From assembly GCA_013400115.1 (NCBI GenBank), contig VXBP01000242.1:18276-82275 (forward strand): 64,000 nucleotides of DNA, given 5' to 3'. The position numbers and the translations under genes were made by a program. Under the pieces are notes generated by a model. The model saw only the letters and a list, made by a program, of their open reading frames with translations, was not told where the DNA came from and made no database searches. Source of the stretch: Rhinopomastus cyanomelas. Lineage: Eukaryota; Chordata; Aves; Bucerotiformes; Rhinopomastidae. This document shows positions 44,871 through 56,698 of this stretch, piece by piece. Positions within the stretch are counted from its first letter, which is position 1, and the number at the start of each line of letters is the position of its first letter.

Positions 44871-45553
44871 CACAGAATCAGAGAATCACTCTGGTTGGAA
44901 AAGACTGCTGGGATCATTGAGTCCAACCATCTACTCCACCTTACAAGTTCACCCCTAAACCAGACCCCTCAGCCAAACCATCTTTAAACACACCCAGGGA
45001 TGGCGACTCTACCACCTCCCTGGGAAGCCCATTCCAGGGCCTGACCATCCTTTCTGTGGAAAAATTCTTCCTAATGTCAAGTCTAAACCTACCCTGTTGT
45101 AACTTGAACCCATTCCCTCTTGTTCTATCACTAATTGCTTGTGAGAAGAGACCAGCACCAACCTCTCTGCAACTTCCTTTCAGGTAGTTGTAGAGAGTGA
45201 TGAGGTCTCCTCTCAGCTGCCTCTTCTTCAAACTAAAGAGCCCCAGCTCTTGCAGTCTTTCCTCATCAGATTTATTCTCCAGGCCTTTCACCAGCTAGTT
45301 GCTCCTCCTCTGCACCTGCTCCAGCACCTCCACACCTCTCTTGTACTGAGGTGCCCAAAACTGGACACAATACTCAAGATGTGGCCTCACCAGTGCTGAG
45401 TACAGAGGGATGATAACCTCCCTACTCCTGCTGGCCACACTATTTCTAATACAAGCCAAGATGCCATTGGACTTCTTGGCCACCTGGGCACACTGCTGGC
45501 TCATTCATCTTCCTATCAATTAGAACCCCCAGGTCCCTCTCTGCCAGACACAC
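44871..45553 (-). mobile_element. CR1 type B, about 680 bp, the longest old copy
   Basis: CACAGAATCAGAGAATCACT, GGTTGGAAAAGACTGCTGGG, TTACAAGTTCACCCCTAAAC, CTTGTACTGAGGTGCCC and CTGCTGGCCACACTATTTC. Two minus frames (116 codons at 45291-44941 and 69 at 45504-45295) are consecutive pieces of ORF2 separated by a frame break. Confidence 0.95.
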
Positions 45554-46899
45554 CTAGTTCAAGCAGAGATCGCATCTCCACTAGGCAGCACAGACTGGTC
45601 AGCCACCACAAACCAGTGCGATCAACCTGCCTTTGCAGCATCCTCCACCATGGGCCATGAACAGAAACAGCAACGAGTGAGGTGTTGCTGCAGTCAAATG
45701 TGAGATACAACATGAACTGCACCATCAGTAAAAAGAGAACACTCCGGCTTACAAGGATCAGACATCCTTCCCAAACAAGAAAAAAGCACGTTTGGAATAA
45801 ATTCCTCCTGAAGGCTTTCAGTAGAAACATTAATATTTACCAGATGCAATTATTTCTACAATACAATGCTTTTCAAGGAGAGAAGAAGGATCCTTAGACT
45901 CTTATTTTTAATCCAAGTACTTGGAGCTTGTGCTCACTCCTTACTGGATTAAGGCAGCTTTGTATTGGTATGACAGCTGGAGAGGGAGAGCATGACTTGA
46001 GAGAAGAAAAAGGCAGCTACTGATAGCAGCACAACATTCGTATCACCTCAGAGCAGTGCAGCTGGGATGCTTCCTCAGTGTTAAATCTGTACCAACAGTC
46101 CTCCAGCCCCAAACTGGAACCAAAGAGACCCACCAGCTCACAGCCGCGGGGAAGCACATTCATACCAAGGGCAGTTCTCTGTCAAGCCAGCAGCTGCTGG
46201 ACCAAAACCAGGCTGACCTAGGGACCCTTGGTTGGCCTTGTAGCTGTAACTGGCTGCTGCATTTCAACCAGCCTATGTCTGAGTGCTGGGAGCAGGACAT
46301 TGCCTAGATGTGACAAAGCTGGCTGTGAGGTGACAAGTGCAGTTTAACCAGGTACGAGATAAATCCCACAGCCAGCCAGCAGACCCCTAAAGGGGGGTTA
46401 CTTAGAGGCAGAAGCAGGGCTGACCCAATGTCTTCTGCAAATGGAATCCAGAGAGAAATGAACATCAATACAATCCTCAGAAACATCCTCACTCCTCTCA
46501 AATATTTTAAGCCACAAAAATAACTCCAAAGTATTAAGCTTTTCCCCATATCCTCCCTGAGAGCACCAGGGCAGTATCAACAAAGAGCAAGACATCAATC
46601 CTCAAGTTAATAACGGTGGTGGTGTGACCTTTAATCAGGTGGGATTCAAACCAAGGACTTTCTGCTTGTAAGACTGCAAGCAGAGATCCTTTTGTACTGT
46701 GGTGCTGCTTCAACAACTGTCCCCCTGGAGCAGAGTCCAGACTCTCTCTCTCAAGGTTGCTTGCTTCTGGAAAAGCAAGCCAGAGGCAGTATTCCTCTCC
46801 ACACTCCCCCCAGGAGAACCTGGCCGTTTGTGGTTTCTCATAGGAAAAACAGACTCATCCATGCATCAGACTCAGTTCTCAGCAATTCCTGATGTTAGG
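45554..46899. other. Unique sequence with one tRNA-like hairpin
   Basis: On the minus strand, near 46685-46640, CTGCTTGCAGTCTTACAAGC followed by AG forms a 7-bp hairpin and is followed by GGTTTGAATCCC, which resembles a tRNA B box. No acceptor stem pairs, so no tRNA is called. No exon was recognised. Confidence 0.35.
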
Positions 46900-46958
46900 T
46901 CATGGGCTGGACTTGATGATCTCTGAGGTCTTCTCCAGACTCATAATTCTGTGATTCC
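46900..46958 (+). mobile_element. CR1 type B tail fragment
   Basis: TCATGGGCTGGACTTGATG, then ATCTCTGAGGTCTTCTCC and CATAATTCTGTGATTCC. Confidence 0.75.
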
Positions 46959-47070
46959 TCTGCTATCACAGCTGCTTTCTTACTCACCCCAGACCACTAG
47001 CCACACCTCAAAACTGTACCTTGACCACAAATACCCTCCGAGAACTCCACATGCCACTCCATGCTGTTTA

Positions 47071-47200
47071 AATCATAGAATCATCAGGGATTGGAAGGGA
47101 CCCCAAAAGATCATCTAGTCCAACCCCCCTGCCACAGCAGGATCACTTCACTGGAGAAGCCATGGAATCAGAATCACTCAGGGCTGCAGGAAACCATCAT
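47071..47200 (-). mobile_element. Double-tailed CR1 (type A tail joined to a type B tail)
   Basis: AATCATAGAATCATCAGGG and a type A tail to CCACAGCAGGATCACTTC, then ACTGGAGAAGCCATGG, then AATCAGAATCACTCAGGG and a short piece of type B 3' end. This is the same junction as 24640-24787 and 50281-50458, seen in reverse. Confidence 0.9.
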
Positions 47201-49049
47201 CCAGCACAGCTGGGGGAGTTTAGCTCCTATGCCAGAGTTCAGAAAGTAGAACAGCAGCAAACACAACCAATATTACTATTTTTCACTCTAAAAAGCTTTA
47301 AGTAAATCTCCATCCCACAACAGGGAGTCCCCTACTGCCAAAGCTCCAGCGCACCCCATCCCCTGAAGCTACTCCTCCATCCTTCTGATGGTATATGTTG
47401 AGTTCTGCTCCACCCCCCAGTTCCTGTGTGGCCTCTCCAAATAACCCAGGACCACTAACCTTTACACAGCAGCCTGCTCAGCATCTGTCAAGCTGAGCTA
47501 CTGCTGGACTGTGGAAAAGTCAGCTCCTGCTCAAGGGCCCCGGATCATCTCTCTGAAAGGGAAGAGGGAATCTTCTGCTGCATTCTGCAATACTGTTGTT
47601 GAGTGTTAATTTACCTTGTGACCTGTAAGGCATCTGGAAGCAGAATGCAATTAGGAGATGAGCTCCTAATGCAGCACATCTATCACTGTTTGTTGCTGTG
47701 GTTACAGTTATCAAAGGCCACAATAAAAACACATTAGTCTCTTCCTCCACCTCCAATCTAGAATAGCCATTGCCTTATTTTCCTATCCTCTCCACTGAAG
47801 GAGTTCAAACTGGTTTGAAAATGAGTGCTATCAGACCAGGCTTCAAAGGCAAGAAGGATTTTCTCTGCCCTGTCACTGGTGACAATGCCCAAGGGGAAAA
47901 AAGAGCAGAGGCACTTCCATTCAGCTTAAAACTCAGTGACCCCAATGCACTGAGTACCAGCTAGTCACTGGCCATGAGCTACCCCATGTCATGTGTAAAA
48001 CGATGTTGAAGGCTGCCCTGCAACTAGAAAAATGACTTGAAGAATTGTGTTAAACACTGGAGAGTCAGACTGGGAAGAGGTCTCAGACCTCTCTTCTCCC
48101 ACCTCTGCCAAACTAGCACTACCAGAGGTGGACCTGCTTGGCAGGTCAAGGGCCAAGCTGAGAACCTGACATCCACTACCTCCTCCGAGGGTGCCAGAAA
48201 CAGTCCAGCAACTGAACAGATACCCCCCCCAGACTCAGGAGATCACAAGGCAGAAGCCCAACGTGCAAAACCCTGCTCAACATGCAGCCTCAACCAGGTC
48301 TGCAAGAGATTTAATTTGCCCATGAACTCTGCAATCATCTGCTACTTGATAGGGAAGGGAAGCAGCACCGGTGACTCAGAAGCACCGTTGTCAAGCAACA
48401 GGGGGAAGAAAGCAGTTGACTGAAGAAGACCTCTGGCATTCTGTGTTCACTAACACACCATTTGTTTTTCCAGGTCACCACAGAGATGTGGCCTCTCCTC
48501 CCACCCACAGTGATAACACATCAGTCTCATACAGCCAGGTCTTCTCCATTTACTGTCCATCAGGATAAGGCAGAAGGAACGGAGGGCTTGTTCACTCCCA
48601 GCTTCTCCTGTGCTGCTTCACAGATGAGACACACGCACACCAAACCCTTATCACTGGCTGCTTGATGCAAGTGCTCAGAGCTTAATTCTTCAGCCTGCTA
48701 GTACTCTGCCTGATGTGGTGGAGTAGCAAAAAAACAGTCTGAGATCTTATACTGAGGGTAAAGTCCTCATGAAACTGTGCTACTGAGTGAAGGCTGCCGA
48801 GCAAGGCAGCTCAAGTAGTGGTTTGAGCAAGATATGTAAAACAGGAGTAGCTTGGAGGGGAAAGTGAGTCTCAAATACAGGACACAACCAACATTTGGCA
48901 ATGACCTCAAAGACTCAATACAGCAGAGAAAAACAGCCAGAATATACACTGCCTGAGCACACTCTCACCTTCTGCCAGACACTGCAGGAAGGAAGAGTAA
49001 TCCCAGAACGTCCTGCTAATCACACCTGACCTGTTGGAGAGCAGCACAG
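47201..49049. other. CR1-free 1.85-kb stretch with a candidate regulatory block
   Basis: At 47540-47740 several motifs cluster. ATTAGGAG and CTCCTAAT form an inverted repeat around ATGAG (near 47650-47671). TGTGGTTACAG and TTATCAAAGG (RUNX- and TCF/LEF-like) lie near 47697-47717. No exon was recognised. Confidence 0.38.
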
Positions 49050-49694
49050 GAGAGAGGGACCTTCTGGAGTCTTGGTGGACAGCAGGATGACCATGAGCCA
49101 GCAACGCGCTCTTGAGGCCAAGAAGGCCAACAGCATCCTGAGGTGGATCAGAAGGGGGGTGGTTAGTAGACTGAGAGTGGTTCTCTTCCCCGGTGAGACC
49201 ACATCTGGAATATTGTGTCCAGTTCTGGGCCCCTCAGTTGGCACAAGGACACAGAACTGCTGAAGAGTGTCACAAAGATGATGAAGGGAGTGGAGCATCT
49301 CCCTGATGAGGACAGGCTGAGGGAGCTGGGTCTCTTGAGCTTGGAGAAAAGGAGACTGAGGGGTGATCCTATTAATGTTGATAAATATGTGAAGGTTGGG
49401 TGACAGGAGGATGGAGCTAGGTTCTGCTCAGTGTCATCTAATGATAGGACAAGGGGTGTGAGCTGGAACATAGGAGGTTCCACATCAATCTGAGAAGGAA
49501 CTTCTTCCCAGTGAGGGTGACAGAGCACTGGAAGGGGCTCCCCAGGGTTGTTGTTGAGTCTCCTTCTCTGGAGAGGTTTGGAGCCCTCCTGGACATGTTC
49601 CTGTGCAACTTGATCTAGGTGATCCTGCTGTGGCAGGGGTACTGGACTAGATGGTCTTTCTAAGTCCCTTCCAATCCCTAACGTTCTGTGGCTC
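49050..49694 (+). mobile_element. CR1 type A, about 645 bp
   Basis: Sense copy from GAGAGGGACCTTCTGGAG through ATGAGCCAGCAACGCGC, CTGAGGTGGATCAGAAGG and ATCTGGAATATTGTGTCC to CCCTAACGTTCTGTGGC. It is one of the longest copies here. ORF2 is interrupted by frame breaks. Confidence 0.96.
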
Positions 49695-50280
49695 TCCAGC
49701 CCTTTACACAAGGAATGCAATACAAACAAACTAGAAAACAAGGGTTCTCCTACATAAATATTTCAGTATCTTTAGTTTGCTTCCAACATCTGTGTCAGGG
49801 TGAAACTGCTTTCTGGAGCAATTCACTGTAAGGATGCACACTCCTATAAGGATGCACAGATGTGAAAAATACTTGAGCTACTGACGACTCAGCTCAAGCC
49901 CAGACCCAGCTGGTCCAGCCCCCTAGGGTGTCCAAGGATCATCTTCAGCTGTAGGCACAGCAAAATATTAGTTCCTCCCAGAGGAAGAAATCACCAGTGC
50001 TTTCCAGGACCAAAAAACCCCTCAAGAGGTGGCTGGAGGAAGACTGCTCAAACACTTCACCAGCAGCTAGAGCACATCTGCCAGGGTTTGAGCAGTGCAC
50101 CAAGGCAGGTACAGACAGATGCCCATCCAGAACCTTCTGGTGAGGCAAGCACTCTACTATAAAGCCATTCCCAATGTGAGGGTGCTATGGAGGAACTTGC
50201 AGGCACTGACATCTCCTGGAGCCCCTGGTTGCAGCTGCCTTAAACTGAAGCAGACCTCAGAGACACCCAGCATATGTTTT
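49695..50280. other. Unique non-coding spacer
   Basis: TAAGGATGCACA occurs twice (near 49831 and 49849), a small local duplication. No exon was recognised. Confidence 0.35.
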
Positions 50281-50458
50281 CACAGAATCATCAGGGATTG
50301 GAAGGGACCTTGAAAGATCATCTAGTCCAATCCCCCTGCCACAGCAGGCTCACCTCACTGGAGAAGCCATGGAATCAGAATCACTCAGGGTTGGAAGGAA
50401 CCATCATCCAGTTCCAACCCCCCAGCACAGGCAGGGACACCCCCCCCTAGACCAGGCA
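50281..50458 (-). mobile_element. Double-tailed CR1, longest minus copy
   Basis: CACAGAATCATCAGGGATTG through CCACAGCAGGCTCACC (type A tail), the spacer TCACTGGAGAAGCCATGG, then AATCAGAATCACTCAGGG, TTGGAAGGAACCATCATCC and CACAGGCAGGGACACC (type B tail) to CCTAGACCAGGC. Order and junction match the plus copy at 24372-24787. Confidence 0.92.
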
Positions 50459-51461
50459 CACTCAGGAAGCCCTATGGCCACACCACAGCGAAAACACAGG
50501 CTCACTTCGGCATTTCCCAGAGGACTCTCAGAGCCGCCTGGCTTCAGACACCAGCACATCGCACTCCCTGGGCTGTCACTGCCGTGGGCACCACACGCGT
50601 GGAGACAGTTTGACTACCGTGGCCACTAGATGGGGATAAAGCAAAGGCCACTGCGGGAGCGCAAGGACGAGGCAACGAGGAGGGGGAAGAGATGCTTCTT
50701 CACGGACAAAGGCAGTTTCGTTGCCATTCTGTGGTTTTTACTGGCCGCCACGGCTTTGCTTTCTTTCCAGGGATCTGGTGGGAGCGGCATTAGGAACTCG
50801 CCCTCCACACTCCTGCTGAGAGGTTTTCCTCAGCCACGCTGAGGAAGTGAGGGATTCTGCAAGAAAACCTCTAATCTACCTTTTTTTTGCTATGACCTCT
50901 CTGTAACAGAAGCTGCTCGGCAGCACGCTGTGTGCTCTGCTCGCCCAGCCGCACTAACCCATCCTTTCCTGGCAACCTCAGGACCTATCCCGGCTGCTAA
51001 CAGCCCCGGGGCAATGACAAGAGCAACACAACTGAGCATCATCTGCTGTCTGGGCGTTCTTCTGAAGAGAGTCGCTGTTTGCTTTGAGTCACCGACACCA
51101 GACATTTGATGTGTTTTATTTTTGGACATGAATCAGTGAAACAAAAGGAGGAGCTGAAGAAAAAACATCAACAAAGCTACTGTTCCCAAATGTCAAGTCT
51201 AAACATCTGAGTTCGTTGTTACACAGAGCCAAAAACCTCCCTCAGCCTTTCAAACACTGACCCCCCAGATGGAGCCCACAGAGGCTTGATCCACATCGAC
51301 CTCACTTGTGCACACAGATGAGGTGAACCTTGCTTCAGTCAATGTTTGTCCTTCAGATCATCACTAGATAGAGGTTTCTGTTTGAAACATGTCAAGCTAA
51401 ATGCTTTAGACCCTCACCCAAACCAGAACCTACACAGCAAGGTGGCCAGGTCGGCCAACAT
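50459..51461. other. CR1-free stretch with a CTCF-like site
   Basis: TGGCCACTAGATGGGGATA at 50620-50638 matches the CTCF core CCASYAGRKGGCRS except at two of the last three positions. No exon or transposon was recognised. Confidence 0.38.
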
Positions 51462-51514
51462 GCAGGAGATCTCTCAAGGTCCCTTCCAACCTCTAACATT
51501 CTGGGGTTCTGTGA
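51462..51514 (+). mobile_element. Short CR1 tail
   Basis: CAGGAGATCTCTCAAGGTCC, then CTTCCAACCTCTAACATTC and GGGTTCTGTGAG. Confidence 0.78.
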
Positions 51515-52097
51515 GAACAGCTGTCTTGCTGATAGTCCTGCCAGAAGGATCCATCACTGATACTCACCAAAAACTCCACAAACAGGTGTGTGAAGATTGT
51601 TACTCACTGCTCCTGCTATTTTTGTGGTTAAAAGATAAAATAGTGTAAATAATCTAATTTAATGGCTTGATAACAGCAGTGCTCCAGCTCACACACTGGC
51701 CATGTCCCTGTTGGCTAGAAACCATGGTGCCCCAGCAGTTCATTCAAACTTGGGCCATCATTCAAACACATGATTCTAGCTTCAGACAACAGTAGAGAAT
51801 ATTGATGAGCCAGCATCAAGGCTACATCTGATGCAGAAAAATGTCTTATTCCCCATTAGAAAAATTATTACTCTCATCAGTTCTGTAATACGGTACCAGG
51901 TCTGGCTGTGATGGAGTTCTTCTCCTTCACAGAAGCTCCTATCAGACTAGTGTTTTAGACTGGTGACCAGAACAAGGCTAGTAACACACTAATGTTTTAG
52001 CTGTGGCTGAGTAGAGTTTGCACAGACTCGGGGCCTCCTTAACTTCTCATTCTCCTCACAGCAAATAGATGTTGGCAGTGGACACAACCAGGTAGAT
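51515..52097. other. Unique non-coding spacer
   Basis: No repeat or exon was recognised. Confidence 0.35.
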
Positions 52098-52695
52098 GAA
52101 CCGAACCGATACTGGGGTGGATCAGAAGGGAAGGGGGGTGGTGAGCAGATCAAGAGAGGTTCTTCTCCCCCTCCACTCTGCCCTGGTCAGACCACATCCA
52201 GAGTGTTGTGTCCAGTTCTGGGCTCCTCAGTTCAGGAGGGATGTGGAGCTGCTGGAGAGGGTCCAGCATAGGGCAATGAGGAGATGGAGTACCTCCCTTA
52301 CGAGGGGAGGCTGAGGGAGTTGGGTCTCTTAAACTTGGAGCAGAGGAGACTGAGGGGTGACCTCATTAGTGTCTATAAATATTTGAAGGGTGGGTGTCAG
52401 GAGGATGGAGCCAGGTTCTTCTCAGTGTCATCTAGCGATAGGATGAGGGGCAATGGTTGTCAGCTGGAACAGAGGAGGTTCCACATCAATATGAGGAAAA
52501 AACTTCTTCCCGGACAGGGTGACAGAGCTCTGGAAGGGGCTGCCCAGGGTGGTTGTGGAGTCTCCTTCACTGGAGACTTTTAAGACCCACCTGGATGTGC
52601 GACTTGGTCTGGGTGATCCTGCTATTGCAGGGGATTTGGACTAGATGATCTTTCGAGGTCCCTTCCAATCCCTAATGATTCTATGATATTCTGTG
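52098..52695 (+). mobile_element. CR1 type A, about 600 bp
   Basis: Sense copy from GATACTGGGGTGGATCAG through AGACCACATCCAGAGTG and ACCTCCCTTACGAGGGG to AATGATTCTATGATATTC. ORF2 survives as two frames (72 codons at 52096-52314 and 99 codons at 52284-52583) that overlap by one frameshift. Confidence 0.96.
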
Positions 52696-54916
52696 GCATT
52701 GGTCACACAGGAGTGGCAAGTGGTTGCCTCTGTATCACTTCTACATGCATTCTCTCTTCTTCCACTTGTCCTTTACTTACTAGACAAGTTTTGTCTTGGT
52801 GCACAAGTTCTCTTCATTCACAAGAGTGAAAGCCCACACAGATACAGACAACTGAGCTAGTGGTAGCCGGTTTCATTACCTGCTTCCCCTTCCTAAGCAG
52901 CCCAAAAGAGAGCTCTCCCTGAGCCACTCACAACACAAGCCAGCCCAAAGGTCCCCTCAGCTCAGTTACTGCCAACAGCAGCAAAGCCCTGCCCAAACGG
53001 GTGCTGCCAGCCGAGTGGCACAGCTGCGGGCTCCACTGCACAGCTTCCCAACATCCAGCAGGCTTTATCTGCCTGCCAGAAACTAATCTGAAATGAAACA
53101 GGATGGAACTCATTTATTCAAGAAGGAGATTGAAACTTGGGCTTATAAAAAACACAGAGGTGCAAACATTACTTTTATATCTATCCTAACGTTCCAGCAG
53201 CTAAGGATCTGTCTTCTCCCCAGAACCTCCCTCAGGATAAAGCTGTTTCATTCTACTGGAACTTCACAACCATCAGCTTGGATCTGACCAAGACTGGCCA
53301 GCTGAAGCCTCTGCATCCAACCAGTCGGGATTTTTGTGATCCTTGGGCCTTGAGAGGGAAGCATTTGAGTGTCAACAAGCAATGAATGGAACTTGGCTGC
53401 TCAGATAATGAGCAAAGTGCTATTTGCACGTTAACTAGAGTGAAATACTCTTGCATTTGTTGTTTTGGCTCAGCAACAAGAAACAGAAACAACTGTCACA
53501 ATGGCATTGGCAGAGATTCAGTTGTCCCTGTCCTGTGGGCTTCTGAATTCCAAAAATAAATACAGGAATTTAATTAGACTGTGATGCTTCCAGGCATCAC
53601 CAGAAGAGAGTTGGGCGAGCCTTGTGGCATTTGCCTTTTCAGAGCCCACCAAGCAGCTAAACACAGATCTCAGGAAGAGAGTAAATGCATCACAAAATAA
53701 ATACTTAAAGGACCTTCCACTCTTACAGCCCAACTTCAAAACCTGTCAGCAAATAGGCTGACAGAAGCCTGAGTCCATGGGCAGCTTCTGCAAGGATGAA
53801 CTTGCCACCAAGGGAAAAAGGTGTCTTAGTTCACAAGTGAGGCACTGGAGAGTTACAGCTCATGAGCAACCAGCACACATCCCTCGCTGTCTTTGTGCCC
53901 AGCACTCAGCAAGAACCTCCAGAGCATTTCCACTGCAGGCTAGGGGCACCAGCCACAGGTCTGCTGTAATACCCCAGATCCCACAAAGGGGTCTATGACC
54001 ACGTAGATGGAGCAGCTGAAGCATCTCAATAAATGAAGGTGATTTCTGTGCCTGTCTGCCACTAACCTCAGCCAAGTTGCTTCAGTCTTGAGGCACAGGA
54101 CATGCATATCTGCCATGTCCAGCTGCAGACAGGGGCTCCTCAAGGCATGGCACCTCATGCCCGTTCAGCTGGGGTCTAGATTTTTATCTCATCTACCAAA
54201 CAGGCAAAATTACATTTACTTTGTTTGGAAAGTTTTCCAAGATCTAGTTATTGCTTAAAATCAGGACCTCTGTTTTTATACAAACTACAGAAAAGAGCAT
54301 TTCATTCATTAAAACATCATGTTGGGACCAAAGTAAGGCCACAGCTGCAGAACAGGACAGTTGTGCCAGGCTGTGTGGCTTGGCATGCTGCAATGGCAGT
54401 GCTTCTTGTCCCCCACACCATCCTTCCCTCACAGCAAGCATCTTCCAAGAACTGCAGCTCAAGAAAGAGAAGAGCTGCCGTGAAACACAGCAAGACCATC
54501 CTGATCTGCTGTTGGGCCTTGAGAACACTCTCCTCTGGGAACATCTGGTCACTGACACCAAGGGCACATCTATACCATGTGGCCTGGAACAGACAGCCCA
54601 TGTAATGTGAGGCTGTGTACTGTGCTGACCTTGCCAGCCTGCATCAAACAGGTGCAGCTGCACCCAGGTGACACAGAACCTCCTGCATCAGTCCAGACTG
54701 AGAGAACCAGCCAAGCAGCCTTGGTTCGAACGCTCCTGCTGCACACAGAGCCAGCTTAAGCCTCTCGAGGCTCAAAACACTGCCTTCCCTTAGAGCAACC
54801 TTTCTCCCCAGCCTCCACTCTACTCAAGTCAGTCCCTTTCAGTAGGTTCCATAAAGCTGGTTGTAGATCGTGCTGGTAAACCAGAAATCTTGATTTTCTA
54901 AAACATCACTTCAAAA
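52696..54916. other. CR1-free 2.2-kb stretch
   Basis: Overlapping frames at 54225-54663 on both strands are mirrored and have no domain. No transposon or exon was recognised. Confidence 0.35.
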
Positions 54917-55560
54917 TTATCATAGAATCATTACGGATTGGAAGGGACCTCGAAAGATCATCTAGTCCAATCCACCTGCCACAGCAGGATCACCTAGACC
55001 AGGTCACACAGGAACCTGTCCAGTCGGGTCTTGAATATCTTCAGTGAAGGAGACTCCACAACCCCCCTGGGCAGCCTGTTCCAGGGCTCCGTCACCCTGA
55101 CCGTGAAGAAGTTCCTTCTCAGGTTGATGTGGAACCTCCTATGTTCCAGCTCACACCCACTGCCCCTTGTCCTATCACTAGATGACACTGAGCAGAGCCT
55201 GGCTCCACCCTCCTGACACCCACCCTTCACATATTTATCAACATGACTGAGGTCACCCCTCAGTCTCCTCTTCTCCAAGCTAAAGAGACCCAGCTCCCTC
55301 AGCCTCTCCTCATAAGGGAGGTGCTCCACCTCTTTCATCAACTTCGTTGCCCTACGCTGAACTCCCTCCAGAAGCTCCACATCCCTCTTGAACTGAGGAA
55401 CCCACAACTGGACACAACACTCCAGGTGTGGTCTCACCAGTGCAGAGTAGAGGGGGAGAAGAACCTCTCTTGATCTGCTAACCACCCCTCTTCTAATCCA
55501 CCCCAGGATGCTGTTTGGCCCTCTTGGCCACAAGAGCACATTGCTGGCTCATAGTCATCT
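54917..55560 (-). mobile_element. CR1 type A, about 645 bp, best-preserved coding end
   Basis: ATCATAGAATCATTACGG through GGTTGATGTGGAACCTCC and CTTGAACTGAGGAACCC to ACATTGCTGGCTCATAG. The octamer and 3' region are intact. It is probably one of the younger insertions. Confidence 0.97.
54994..55539 (-). pseudogene. C-terminal end of CR1 ORF2 (reverse transcriptase thumb and tail), uninterrupted frame
   Basis: A single 181-codon frame covers the last part of ORF2. Motifs include LYSALVRPHLECCVQ, ELLEGVQRRATKLMK, HLPYEERLRELGLFSLEKR and DRTRGSGCELEHRRFHIN, ending FLCDLV before the stop. The endonuclease and the catalytic palm, with its YXDD-type centre, lie upstream in a full element and are missing here. 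The fragment therefore cannot encode an active enzyme. The unbroken frame suggests recent insertion. Confidence 0.88.
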
Positions 55561-56097
55561 TCACAAAAGCTAATGAACAACCTCACCTCACACACATCTA
55601 AAAACAATAAAACCCCCCCACAAACCAAAAATCAATCCCAAGAGCAAAGAAACCTTACCCAGACTAAAACTTTCTGCCACCACAATGACACTCACCAAGG
55701 CTTTTCTAAACTGCCGTGCGCCAGCCCTGGAAGCAAGGTCAGCATCGTGCCCAGGCTGTACAACTGCAGTCAGACACAGCCCCAGTGTAAAAAACAATGA
55801 GCAGTGGCACCTCAAAACTGGCTTTTCACCACGAGAGGGTACAGCATAACCCTCCTAAAAGAAGCCAGGCACCCACAAATCAGGGAAGCATGGGAGGCTA
55901 CAGCTATGGCTTTGATAACCTTTGACTTCTAAGGAGGAACAAGACACGCACTAATCAGAGAAGTGTAGAAGGCTCTATCTCGGAGGTGTAAATCTGCAAA
56001 CCAAGGGTGGAGGATACGTGACAGTAATGAAGTTCAACTAAAGGACAGAGATAAAGACCACCAGTGACCACCAGAGGATCCTAAATGACCACATAAT
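55561..56097. other. Unique non-coding spacer
   Basis: No repeat or exon was recognised. Confidence 0.35.
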
Positions 56098-56168
56098 GGA
56101 ATCATAGCGTTATTAGGGAACGGGAGGGACCTCGAAAGATCATCTAGTCCAATCCCCCTGCCACAAGA
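56098..56168 (-). mobile_element. CR1 type A tail, about 70 bp
   Basis: GGAATCATAGCGTTATTAGG, then CGGGAGGGACCTCGAAAG and AATCCCCCTGCCACAAG. Confidence 0.9.
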
Positions 56169-56432
56169 ATCACTGTAGAAATTATACCACACATGCTAAT
56201 TATTTTAGGAAACTAATGACTATGTGTGAACCCAAGACAATGCTAACTGTATAAAGAGCTAACACAGAACCACTGGTGGGCCTCTGACCTGAGTCAAGCA
56301 CCCAGCACTGCACTTTTTGCTTTATTGATTTTGTCCTCATAATAAAATTAATGTCATTCCTTTTTTAATGATTTGGTGTTCAGTACACCCAGTATGGCAA
56401 ATCAAACCCACCATGAGAAGACAGACCAGTTT

Positions 56433-56698
56433 AAGAGAAAGGGACCTGGATGTCCTGGTGGACAGCAGGATGACTATGAGCCAGCAATGTGCTCTTGCGG
56501 CCAAGAGGCCAACAGCATCCTGGGGTGGATCAGAAGGGAGGTGGTGAGCAGATCAAGAGAGATTCTCCTCTCCCTCTACTCTGCCCTGGTGAGACCACAT
56601 CTGGAGTGTTGTGTCCAGTTCTGGGCCCCTCAGTTCAAGAGGGATGTGGAGCTGCTGGAGAGAGTCCAGCGTAGGGCAACTAGGATGATGGAGGAGAC
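56433..56698 (+). mobile_element. CR1 internal fragment lacking its 3' end
   Basis: Sense sequence from AAGAGAAAGGGACCTGGATG through ATGAGCCAGCAATGTGC and CATCTGGAGTGTTGTGTCC to GGCAACTAGGATGATGG, where it stops. About 380 bases expected downstream, including the tail, are missing. A 109-codon frame (56373-56702) spans it. Confidence 0.93.

Noticed and set aside
46640..46690. tRNA-like segment on the minus strand
   Set aside because: A B-box-like GGTTTGAATCC and a 7-bp hairpin are present, but the loop has 8 bases and neither T-stem nor acceptor stem pairs. A tRNAscan-SE score would settle it.
49163..49741. 192-codon minus frame
   Set aside because: It is the antisense of the plus-strand CR1 at 49050-49694.
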